Of a stretch of DNA of 64,000 nucleotides, positions 13,301 through 21,417 are shown one piece after another (positions within the stretch are counted from its first letter, which is position 1; each line of letters starts with the position of its first letter). The notes beneath the pieces were generated by a model. The model worked only from the letters and a program-made list of their open reading frames with translations, had not been told where the DNA came from and did not search any database. Source of the DNA: Oxytricha trifallax (lineage: Eukaryota > Ciliophora > Spirotrichea > Sporadotrichida > Oxytrichidae). Both the position numbers and the translations under genes were made by a program. The stretch is from the NCBI GenBank assembly GCA_000711775.1, contig ARYC01001912.1:1-64000 (forward strand), read 5' to 3'.

Positions 13301-13454
13301 TTTTAAAAAAATAACATATAAATAACAGTTAATGCTTTATTTAATTAATAATGACAAATTTAAAAATTTTATTAAAAATTCTCAAATATAAGCTTTGAGT
13401 TATAGTAAAAATTAAATGAATATGTTTGTAATAATTTTTTTAAATAAATAAAAT

Positions 13455-14073
13455 GCAGACCTATCATGAGGAATATGATAGACATATAACTTCTGCCATA
13501 AATCAACATCACCTAAGAGATTCAAGAACAAGCTAAAAATTTGATATTAATAATGATAAAGATTTTGACTATTTGAATTCAGGGTACTAAGCAGAGAGAC
13601 AATTTAAAAATATTTTGAAACATCTGGACAAAGACCATGAAAAATTCAGATTATAATTAAATTTGCTAAAAATCTATTGAAATTAAGTTTATCAATTCTT
13701 AATAGTTTATCATTCAATTAAGTAACTTGAAAATATTGAAAATTGAGCATTATGAAATAAATTTAAGCTTTTATATTAAAATATTTCAATGGCTCTAGTG
13801 AAAAATAGTTTAAGACTAAGATAGTTTACATCTAAGACTTCAGTGAGCAGTAGCTAGACTTATAGACTTGGAATTTCTAATGATTTGGTATTGTCTGCAT
13901 CTATGGGCTGGTCAAGCAAAGAACCTTAAACTCATCTCATAATAAAGCTTAAATAATTGCTTGATCCATAAAACATTGGCCACAATCAATTCATAAAAGG
14001 AAAGGCAATAAACTTAATAGAAGACTCAGATTCTTAGATTTCTTAAGAGAATAACCTATATATAGAAGGCTGA
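13455..14073 (+). CDS. Small hypothetical protein in the scrambled zone
   Basis: Opens with ATG 13455 (MQTYHEEYDRHITSAINQ) and stays open to about 13680, is interrupted by an AT-rich 120 bp piece, then resumes at about 13805 in another frame (TSKTSVSSSQTYRLGISND; GWSSKEPQTHLIIKLKQLL; KGKAINLIEDSDSQ). The in-frame TGA at 14071-14073 falls inside the pointer GGCTGATCA of a displaced methyltransferase MDS that abuts it, so the real C-terminus may be elsewhere. I could not find a pointer that joins the two coding pieces in frame, which leaves open that they belong to different genes. No domain recognised. Confidence 0.5.
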
Positions 14074-14103
14074 TCAACTAGTCCAACCTGGAGATACTGT
14101 TCA
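14068..14103 (+). other. Displaced 36 nt MDS of the PIMT-like gene
   Basis: Contains pointer GGCTGATCA (14068-14076), a 12 nt core, and pointer TGGAGATACTGTTCA (14089-14103). The same two pointers occur in the same order at 16385-16393 and 16427-16441, where 33 nt of AT-rich sequence stands in place of the core. Inserting this MDS there gives ADQLVQPGDTVHIIGAD in frame; without it the frame meets TGA. Confidence 0.85.
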
Positions 14104-14408
14104 TTTTAATTATACATTTATCAAATTAAGATATAAAATTAAAATGATAAGAATAATTATCAGCTATGTCTCAAGAATTCCTTCTGTCTACTTGTTTAAC
14201 TGCCAATATTTAAAGACTGATTTAAACCATAATTAGCTGTATCTTAAGATATTGATTGAGACCTACTATTTATATATCTCTATAAATCATATATTGAATT
14301 ATAATGTGAAAATTTTAAGATCATATCTTGTTTGATCATTCTCTATCCTATTTAATTTTGAATTTAAAAATATATTGGCATAAATTATTATTTATAATTG
14401 TCTAATTT

Positions 14409-14640
14409 ATGAGCTTCTCATTAAGAGTAGACAAAAAGAACGACATGAACAAAAGGCTTGATAATAATCAAATTAATTATATGAAGCATTAAAAGATTGA
14501 AACATTCAAGAATGAACTTCATTATAAATTTTGTTAAAGAAAAGCATATAGGGGGTAAAGAACTTAAGTTAGTATTATTCTCTATATTTAAGATCAGCTT
14601 AAAAGTTAAAACGAAGAAACACAGTGAATAATTAAATAAA
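14409..14640 (+). other. Orphan coding segment (candidate displaced MDS)
   Basis: Opens MSFSLRVDKKNDMNKRL and continues IETFKNELHYKFCQRKAYRG under ciliate code before the sequence decays. Coding-like composition, no stop, no recognisable domain. Its position between two proven displaced MDSs suggests it is another one, possibly the 5' end of the methyltransferase; no pointer was established. Confidence 0.35.
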
Positions 14641-14668
14641 AACTAAAATATAAACTTAAATAAGTATT

Positions 14669-14718
14669 ATTGAGTCATCGTTCATTCCATGTGTCCCAGG
14701 GTTTCCATATCCATGAGT
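14669..14718 (-). other. CDC26: Displaced 50 nt MDS of CDC26
   Basis: Bounded by pointer ACTCATGGATATGG (reverse strand; plus 14705-14718, also at 17345-17358) and pointer ACTCAAT (plus 14669-14675, also at 17304-17310). In the CDC26 locus the two pointers bracket a 34 nt AT-rich IES. Replacing that IES with this segment gives THGYGNPGTHGMNDDSMNDS in frame, ending in TGA. Confidence 0.85.
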
Positions 14719-16129
14719 TATCCAAAATAATCAATTTAAATATATTTAAAATTTGTTTTATTCAAAATTATTTACAACGATTCTCTTGGCTAATTGTTCT
14801 TATATAAATCTCTTATCAAAACATTTAGATTCTATTTAAATTCTTGATTATTCTAAATCTGTTTTTAAATAACCTTTGCATGCGGTAAATCTACGAAATT
14901 TTTATCATAAGTTTAGACTCTGAGATCAGATAGAGTTTTGTTCATATTTTAGAATTATTACAGCTGAGATAAAAGTTGTATGGAATCAGCTTTCCTATGT
15001 CTCAAATATCAAATTTTTAAGTAATTTATTTGAATAACATAAATCAGATGTTTTACTCTAGAGCCTTGTTAAGATCATATCTTTCTATAAATAGTTAAGA
15101 TTGAGATATTTCGATCCTATTTAATTAGATTCTCGTAATAAGTGATTCTAATAGTCAGCAACTTTGTCAATTCAAAATATCCACTTTAAAATAATTTATA
15201 GATAATTTATAGTTAATTGAATAGTCTATTTTGCATCTTCATTAGTCGCATCTAATCGATATCCTAGTACTTTAGACTTTACTTTCTGAACTAAGTCTGA
15301 CTTCATTTTGCTTAATAACCCGAAATCCCTTGTTAGACCCAATCCCTCTTCGTTTTCTTGATCAATTAGGTTTTTTGGCTGTTAAAACACATTATTCATT
15401 TTGCTGACTTCAAGTGTAAGATCATTTTTCATGTATGAATTCTAAGTTCCGCTATTACTGTATTTTAACTAAAGTAGTTTAACATAAAAATCTGTTGATA
15501 TAATGGGTTGAAATTTTATATATATGGTGAGCAACTTACTGAATATTGGCGAGAATGCCTGGACGTTTTAGATTGTCTATATTCTTTGATAATTTCTCGT
15601 TCATAGAGCTCTTTCTATAACTTTTTTAATTTTTTATCTCATGTACTAATTCCTGTGTCTATTTTACTTTGAGAATTTCGAAACTGTAAGGCTATTGATG
15701 GAGATTTGCCAGTGTTTTAATAGATTTTCTTTCTTAATTTGTCATAAGCTTGCTAATCTTATTCTTATTTGACTAGATTTGGGTAAAACATGTCACTATA
15801 GCTCTTTGAGTAACGCGAGTGTAAAGTTTTTAGTTTTTCATTAGATTTCTCTGTACTTAATCTGAATTTTCTATTACTTTAAAATTAATCTCAATAAAAG
15901 CATTTTAAAATAAGTTGGGCAAACTCATCTCGAACATTTCCAAACTTTGAAAAGTAAAGTTTGATAATAAAATAATTGACTTGCTTTATAGGCTTGAACT
16001 TATATTAAGATCATAACATAATTGACAGACCTTTAAAAACTTTAGATAAATAGCACTTTTGCTCTTAAAAACCTCAAATTCCTGGTTAACAATAATAGAA
16101 GAAATTTAATCCATACTCTCTTGATCCAT
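14682..16129 (-). CDS. Hypothetical helical protein, unknown
   Basis: Not recognised. It starts at ATG 16127-16129 (MDQESMDQISSIIVNQEF) and is open for about 600 bases (IYLKFLKVCQLCYDL; TRVTQRAIVTCFTQIQSNKN; NEKLSKNIDNLKRPGILANI). A typical intron follows (GTAAGTTGCTC.. at about 15535 down to 15465), then NSGTQNSYMKNDLTLEVSK, GLTRDFGLLSKMKSDLVQK, and after a further break KVADYQNHLLRESNQ and VDLPHAKVIQKQ. It looks like an all-helical or coiled-coil protein of roughly 440 residues. The apparent stop at 14682-14684 lies within the displaced CDC26 MDS, so the genuine 3' end is uncertain and may stop near 14740 or continue on another MDS. It is divergent from the methyltransferase, whose first visible segment begins within about 20 bases of this ATG. 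Confidence 0.6.
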
Positions 16130-16139
16130 AAAAAGTAAT

Positions 16140-16909
16140 ATTACTTATTATCATACAATCAATGCTTTACTTCTACAGTCATGGTAAAATATTTATCGAC
16201 ATAAAATTTTTAATCTATAGCATGCTCTTTCCCTTTAAATATTAATGGAAGGAATGAGATAAAAACTTAAACTTAACAGAAGATAATAATATTTTAGATT
16301 TAGGATGTGGATTTGGATATTCTACTTTGGCTTTTGCAATGATTGTATGATTTTATTTTACAATCTTTAACTCTTTATGATATAGGCTGATCATAATTTA
16401 ATTATACTCTTAGTAGCTTCTTGACTTGGAGATACTGTTCACATTATAGGAGCAGATATTTATGAGGATTTTATAGAGAAATGCATTATAAATAATCAAA
16501 AATATAAGTCAGACATCTAAAATTCAAAAGATGTCAGAATGGATTTCTAAAGTAAAGTATTTATCAATCCATAGACTGTTCTCTATAGAATTTGACTTCT
16601 TGAGCGAGGAAGAACAAAAATCTGCAAACTAAATTTAGAATGGAATGTTTGATATTGTGAACTTTGGATTTGAAACTTCAATGCAAATTCTCCAATAAAA
16701 GAAGTAAAATTAAGACATTTGTTTATCCCTTTGTTAGAGATCTGTTGAATGATGATGCTTTAGTTCTTGCACCCATATCCTAAGATGAATAGGGATCTCT
16801 TGAATAAGTCTATTCTTTGCTAAACTATAATTAATAATCTGGGTAATTTAACGTAAGAAAAATAGAATTCCTTCATTACAATTGCAATAGGTTTTAAATG
16901 AAGTAATGA
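16140..16909 (+). CDS. PCMT1: Protein-L-isoaspartate O-methyltransferase-like, scrambled
   Basis: Repairs isoaspartyl residues using S-adenosylmethionine. The segment TSTVMHALSLQIL (about 16175-16235, split by a short intron GTAAAATATT..CTATAG) resembles the PIMT motif ISAPHMHAYALELL. The SAM-binding motif I is NILDLGCGFGYSTLAFAM at 16282-16345, followed by a 44 nt intron, the missing ADQLVQPGDTV piece (supplied by the MDS at 14068-14103), then HIIGADIYEDFIEKC, matching PIMT VIGIDHIKEL. Two more short introns (GTAAAGTATT..CTATAG near 16550; GTAAAATTAAG..TTGTTAG near 16705) connect FDFLSEEEQKS, FDIVNFGFETSMQIL and DLLNDDALVLAPISQ, the last matching LKPGGRLILPVG. It ends at TGA 16907-16909. A one-base frame offset near 16265 is unexplained and may mark another MDS join. 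The N-terminal MDS is not in place. Confidence 0.7.
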
Positions 16910-17073
16910 AAACTAGCTTCGTAAAAATAATTATGACAACACTTTTTATAAACCTTGATAATGATTACTTTAACACCTATATGAAGATATTATTTATTAA
17001 ACTGAAATGAACTTTAAAGCTTAGAATCAAACTTCTTATCACTAAAAGAAAACCATATAATACTAATTGAAAG

Positions 17074-17193
17074 TTAGTAGAATTGTTGAAAGTACCTGAA
17101 ATAGCCTAAGTCTTAAAGGAAATTGGCGATAGAAAAAAGAAAATTCAAAAATTGGAATTCGCACTAAATGACCAGCTTTATAATATTTTATGA
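17074..17193 (+). other. Orphan coding tail (exon or MDS)
   Basis: Reads VELLKVPEIAQVLKEIGDRK, then a lysine-rich helix and TGA 17191-17193. It is too protein-like to be chance, but no upstream exon joins it cleanly; short open pieces at 16930-17060 (EMNFKAQNQTSYHQKK) may belong to it. No family recognised. Confidence 0.4.
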
Positions 17194-17287
17194 CTTAATA
17201 ATTAAATGATTTAAGGTTAAGATTATTCAAAAGTTAAATTTTCTTAATTTTATAATCTTCTACTTCACAATTTTCCACTACGCATTC

Positions 17288-19108
17288 TCAAAAGGAATCA
17301 TTCATTGAGTAATCATTATAGATGTTAAATTTATATAAAATCTCCCATATCCATGAGTGTTCATGCCTCCTGTTATATTATTTTGCTTTTTCTTTCTTTG
17401 CTAGCCCATCTAGCCTGCTCCAGGCATTTATCTTCCGCTCTCAACTGATCCATATGCGTAGTGAAAATTAGATTAACCTGGCATCTAACCATTATTGTTA
17501 TGGTGTTGACGTCAGGGCTCCCAGGTAGTCAGGACTCCGCAGCTCGTCAGGGAGTCCCAGGTACGATCAGGACGTCCCAGCCTCGTCAGGACGTCCCAAG
17601 GTCGTCAGGACGTCCCAGTGTCGTCAGGACGTCCCAAGGTGACGTCAGGACGTCCCAGTTGACGTCAGGACGTCCCAGGTTCACCAGGACGTCCCAGGGT
17701 CGATCAGGACGTCCCAAGTAATAATTTTCTTAACGAATAAGATAAAATGTGCGAAGCACCATAAAAGATTCTTTATGAATCTTTTAAGGCAGGGTTCTAG
17801 GGGTGCAAGCCCTAGTTAACCGGGAACTAAATTCCCATTAATATTATGCACATGCCGTTAATGATCCATCCCCATCTCATTCCAATTTATTCCAACATAG
17901 GCTTGCCAACCATCTGTATGGACTGTAGTGTTTTCTGCCACGTGTTGTTGTACTAATTCCTCTAATGAAGCGCGAGTTCTGTTTTGGACAACAAAAAATT
18001 TTTTTATATATTTTTTTTTTTCGTCTATCTAGACATCACCCTGTAAGAGATAGGTTTCTTGTTCAAGCTTTAATTAGTTTTTGATAATCCTTCTAACATC
18101 TGCTAAGATTTTACTCACAGATTCAAGACTTGTTTTAAGATCAAATGTTTTTTAAATATCATCAACCATTTCACTAGTATTCCTTCCATTAGAAAATTAA
18201 GTAAACAGTATCTCTCGCAAAATTCTTAGTGGGTAAGTATTAGGACAAAATATTTTAAAACAATCTTTTATAGTTTATCTAGAACGACATTGACTGTTAT
18301 CACATTCATAGTAGCAATGGTCTATATATTTTTCAGAAGAAGTAAATATCACATGCAATGATTATTATCATTTTTGACATTATAAAGTGCTAGAGAGTAC
18401 GCCATATCGGTCTTATGTGATTTGTTACTAGAATGATTCCATATGAATAAAGTTTAATTAATTATTAACGATTATAATTTAACTATTAAATCTTAATTTT
18501 TCACATATTCATACACATCATCAATTAAAAAAATTTCGGAAGCTTCGCCTCCGAATCTCCACAGGGGCTGCTGTCCACTTGACCCCTACTATTATTGGTT
18601 CGCATTGGTTGCGAACAAGGGGTTCCACCCCTTGTGACCCCGGTTAACTAGGGCTTGCATCCCCAGAACCTTGCCTCAAAAGATTCATAAAAGATCTTTT
18701 ATGGTGCTTCGCACATTTTATCTTATTCGTTAAGAAAATTATTACTTGGGACGTCCTGATCGACCCTGGGACGTCCTGACGTCACCTATGACTCTGGGAC
18801 GTCCTGACGACACTGGGACGTCCTGACGACCCTGGGACGTCCTGACGAGGCTGGGACGTCCTGATCGTACCTGGGACGCCGTGACGTCAACACCCATTGT
18901 TATTGTTGCTATTATCAAACCATGAACTATCATAGCCGCCTCCTGGCATTACCCCCTTTGGTGAATGAGATCTGAAAGCTGAACCTGATCCCAAAGTTTA
19001 AAGTCTCTCCTGTTCACGTTTTTGTGATAGCATCATCTTAAACTCATCGTATTCTGCGAGATCTTCTTCAATTTTCAAATCTATTCTTGTTGCTGGTCTT
19101 CCTAACAT
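17288..19108 (-). CDS. CDC26: CDC26 (APC12), anaphase-promoting complex subunit; split by a transposon
   Basis: Small subunit that stabilises the TPR subunit APC6 in the anaphase-promoting complex. The diagnostic N-terminus MLGRPATRIDLKIEEDLAEY (from ATG 19106-19108) matches human MLRRKPTRLELKLDDIEEF. It continues KMMLSQKREQERLQTLGSG and a Gly/Asn/Ser/Gln-rich tail. Within an Asn run the coding sequence is interrupted by a 1394 bp Merlin-like element with an 8 bp duplication; precise removal keeping one copy restores DNSNNNNNGQMPGQ in frame. Near the 3' end a 34 nt IES (17311-17344) replaces a 29 nt core whose displaced MDS is at 14669-14718; restored, the protein ends DDSMNDSF at TGA 17288-17290. 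Without unscrambling the frame runs to TGA 17302-17304. Expression therefore requires both transposon excision and MDS reordering during macronuclear development. Confidence 0.85.
17520..17718. repeat. Tandem GTCAGGACGTCCCA repeats, left arm
   Basis: About a dozen copies of a 14 to 20 base unit built around the palindrome GGACGTCC, varying in the bases between units. The open frame here (SGRPR.. repeats) is a by-product of the repeat and not a gene. Confidence 0.85.
17830..18330 (-). pseudogene. IS1595/Merlin-type transposase remnant
   Basis: The reverse frame is open with Gln codons. It shows a cysteine cluster (CYYECDNSQCRSR, a zinc-ribbon-like start), a helical region (FDLKTSLESVSKILADVRR), then GDVQIDE, matching the first catalytic Asp region (VEIDE), and VHTDGWQAYVG, matching the second (IHTDGWRAY). 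Only about 40 residues separate the two, where the family has about 60 to 70, and an A-run lies between, suggesting an internal deletion. The third catalytic residue region (HTNxIE) is absent because the frame runs into the inverted repeat. No start codon was identified. Inactive by inspection. Confidence 0.75.
18745..18885. repeat. Tandem TGGGACGTCCTGAC repeats, right arm
   Basis: Inverted counterpart of the left-arm array with fewer copies (about seven). Together the arms could form a long stem. The reverse open frame across it is a repeat artefact. Confidence 0.85.
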
Positions 19109-19205
19109 TTTTAAAGCTAATTTATAATTTTAAAATTTAAACAAACCTTAATGTTTTATAATTTATGAAATAAATTGAGAATCAAACTAACTAAAATGCT
19201 TAATA

Positions 19206-19625
19206 TCAAATAAACTTAAGTACCTCCTCAGTTTCTAATATAACAAAGGCTACAGCAAATTTATCTTCGTGTGAAATGGAAGAGTGAATATTTTATACTT
19301 TTAGTTCCTCGTATAGCAATCTATGATTCAATTCTCCTTCAATCATAACCTTAGGTTTTAGTCCCTGCTCTTTTTATAAATATATTCCTGGATAAAAAAT
19401 GGATGTTTTTCCTGAGGCTTTTACAATTGCTTCTTTTAGAGCCCATCTAGATGCCAAATATTGAGATTTTAAAGCAATGTCATCTTTTTCATTAAATTCA
19501 GCGATCTCCACTTAATTCAAAACTTTTTGCAGAAATCTATTGACAGAAGGTTTTTAAATAATGTTTGTCATCCTACTAACTTCTACTATATCGGTTCCAA
19601 CTCCTAAAATCTTTGATATCTTCAT
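19206..19625 (-). CDS. Holo-[acyl-carrier-protein] synthase (AcpS type)
   Basis: Transfers 4'-phosphopantetheine from CoA to acyl carrier protein, probably for mitochondrial or type II fatty acid synthesis. The 139-residue protein, uninterrupted from ATG 19623-19625 to TGA 19206-19208, has the family hallmarks in order: GVGTDIVEVSRM near residue 8 (the Asp binds Mg), a helix with FLQKVLNQVEIAEF, SRWALKEAIVKASG near residue 65 (the Glu of WxxKEA binds Mg), and SISHEDKFAVAFVILE near the C-terminus (the His/Glu pair). Length equals the bacterial AcpS norm. No targeting peptide is evident. It is divergently organised with CDC26, whose ATG lies about 100 bases downstream on the same strand. Confidence 0.92.
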
Positions 19626-19789
19626 ATTAATAAGTTTAAAATTCAAACACGTATAGAATAATTAAGCAAATTCCAGAATTAATTTCTTTAAATAAGCAAC
19701 TAATTAATTTCATGAAACACATAGACTAAATTTCACGCAATAAGTTTCGTTGGTTGTGGTATATTTGTAAAAAATTAACCTAATAATCA

Positions 19790-20461
19790 TCATAACTCTT
19801 CACTCTTTACTTCTTCTTTACTTTGATTTTCTAATGGTTCGCTCTCTTTCTTTTCATCCTTCTTTACTGGCTCTTGCTTTCTAACCTTGGTCTTAAACTT
19901 AGCCATTTCATCAATATCAGCATGTCTTCCAAAAATACGCTTTCTCTGCAAAAATTCTAATGCCAAAATTTCCTGTCTAGTTTATAAAAGCTCAGCTGCA
20001 ACCTTTAGCTCTTTTATCTCACCAAGTTCATAAATGGCGTAGGTTTAATAAATCTTCTTAATCTTGACACTAGAAATTTTGTCTTAATGTTTTTCAAGTT
20101 CACTCTTAATCAAAGCAGCTAGTTGTTTGCTACTACTTTAGTCTAAGAACTTCTTTCTAAAGCTCACATAGAAGTTTGTGTTGTTGTAAAAATGGAAAGT
20201 TTGTTACAGCTTAACTTCCTCTGACACGTAGCCACTCATAGAGACATTTGCTTCAGTCATTGTTAAATTCATGTCGTCGCCCTTCACTGTCTGGAACATT
20301 TCTTGGGTCTCGTTTCCAGAGAAAGTTTTGAATTCCATTTCATCCTTCTTTGGTTTCTAAACTACAATGCGCTCGTCTCCATGCATTGACTTAGCAAATG
20401 ACGTTGAAATGGAGACTACACCTAAGATTAATAGAATCTAAATTGCAGTGTTTAGTTTCAT
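19790..20461 (-). CDS. Secretory-pathway protein with charged C-terminus, unknown
   Basis: Starts at ATG 20459-20461 with a signal peptide (MKLNTAIQILLILGVVSIST) and runs uninterrupted for 223 residues to TGA 19790-19792. The lumenal part includes NETQEMFQTV, several NxT/NxS sequons (NMNLT-like, NVSMSG, NNTNFYVSF) and a basic/acidic helical tail (KVRKQEPVKKDEKKESEPLE). The C-terminus EEVKSEEL resembles but is not a canonical KDEL-type retention signal. No family recognised. Confidence 0.7.
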
Positions 20462-20570
20462 TTATCTTTTAAATTAATATTTTAATGATAATAAGTTAAC
20501 CTATGTATTTATTTCCAAATAATTTTACTGATAAATCATAATTAATGATATAACTAATTCCAAACTAAGC

Positions 20571-21091
20571 TCACTGATTGAAAATCTTAGATATGGCTAT
20601 ATCAAAGAGATCACTTCTAATGGGCATTTCGCTTTCTTAAAATGGGTTTTTGGAAACAAAATCTGCATAAGCATCGTAAATTAACTGCAAACATTTATCC
20701 TGATCCCTCTATTATGGATCTGAAATTAAAATGAACTTTATTCCTGTGAAACTTTAGAAGCAAAGCAATCTAAAAGTATCAGTTATCACCTCATTTATTC
20801 CGTCTAGAAGGGAGTTGCTTAAGAATCCTGTGCCTTTAGTTTCTTGACAATTCTACATTTAGGGATAATTAATTAGAGAAAGATAAAATAAAATATTGTC
20901 TTACTGGAGTAATTTGGGAAGATATAGCATGCATAGAGTGAAAAGTTGAAGCCAATCTTATAGTATCATTATTTGAGAATTTCATGCCTGGAGCAATCAC
21001 CTAAAAAGAAACTTTAATGTCACTTTAAATTATTTACCTTGTCAAATACAAGAGAACCATTCTTGTTCACGATAAACAAAGCAAAATGCAT
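20571..21091 (-). CDS. TRAPPC4: TRAPPC4 (Trs23), TRAPP vesicle-tethering subunit
   Basis: Core subunit of the TRAPP complexes that activate Rab1/Ypt1 at the Golgi. The longin fold N-terminus MHFALFIVNKNGSLVFDK is followed, after an intron (GTAAATAATT.. near 21030), by NDTIRLASTLHAMHAISSQI, matching human LMLASMFHSLFAIGSQL. A second intron precedes a segment with FTGIKFILISDP, matching LTGIKFVVLADP, and LIYDAYADFVSKNPFQESEM, matching IYEIYSDFALKNPFYSLEM. It ends MPIRSDLFD.. at TGA 20571-20573. The human protein has an extra PDZ-like insert that is absent here, so this is a short, fungal-style or simpler version. Confidence 0.9.
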
Positions 21092-21225
21092 TTTGATTTA
21101 TTATTAGAAATTATTAAATTTGTCGATATCATTATTAATTAAACAAAATTTACAATTATCTTGCATTATTAAATAATTTACTTGTCTTTATATTTAATAC
21201 AAAAAGGTAAAAATGTGTACGAATG

Positions 21226-21230
21226 AAAAA
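21226..21230 (-). terminator. Pol III terminator of tRNA-Ser
   Basis: Five consecutive T on the reverse strand, two bases after the tRNA 3' end, the usual RNA polymerase III stop. Confidence 0.8.
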
Positions 21231-21232
21231 GA

Positions 21233-21314
21233 CGTCAGCTGCAGGGTTTGAACCTGCGCGGGGAAACCCCATGAGATTTCAAGTCTCACTCCTTAACCAC
21301 TCGGACAAACTGAC
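21233..21314 (-). tRNA. tRNA-Ser (anticodon UGA)
   Basis: An 82 nt class II tRNA. Acceptor GTCAGTT pairs with AGCTGAC with discriminator G. The D-arm holds CCGAGTGGTTAAGG, the anticodon stem-loop is GAGACTTGAAATCTC with anticodon TGA, the long variable arm is GGGGTTTCCCC-like, and the T-arm is CAGGTTCGAACCCTG. B box GGTTCGAACCC is intact. No intron. It reads UCA Ser codons. Confidence 0.97.
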
Positions 21315-21417
21315 TTCCATACCACTATCCCTAAATCTCTATCCTATAAAGAGATGTATATCAATTAAATTAAAGACATACTCCATAGTTTAAAGAGTAA
21401 TCGATTATGATTATTAA

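Larger units (their letters stand above)
17502..18895. mobile_element. Merlin/IS1595-type DNA transposon with long inverted repeats
   Basis: The ends are GGTGTTGACGTC (left) and the inverse of GGGTGTTGACGTC (right), flanked by the 8 bp target duplication ATTGTTAT at 17494-17501 and 18896-18903. Eight-base duplications are usual for Merlin. The terminal inverted repeats are long (left about 17502-17824, right about 18638-18895) and differ in the number of internal short repeats. The core encodes a damaged transposase on the reverse strand. GC content is much higher than the host at the ends. It sits inside CDC26. Confidence 0.9.

Noticed and set aside
17520..17718. CRISPR-like array
   Set aside because: Units are contiguous with 0-6 variable bases between them, mirror-imaged within a transposon, and the genome is eukaryotic.
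17461..17721. Open frame rich in SGRPR/RTSQ repeats (and its mirror at 18742-18933)
   Set aside because: It is a translation of the tandem GGACGTCC arrays in the transposon arms; both arms give it in opposite directions.
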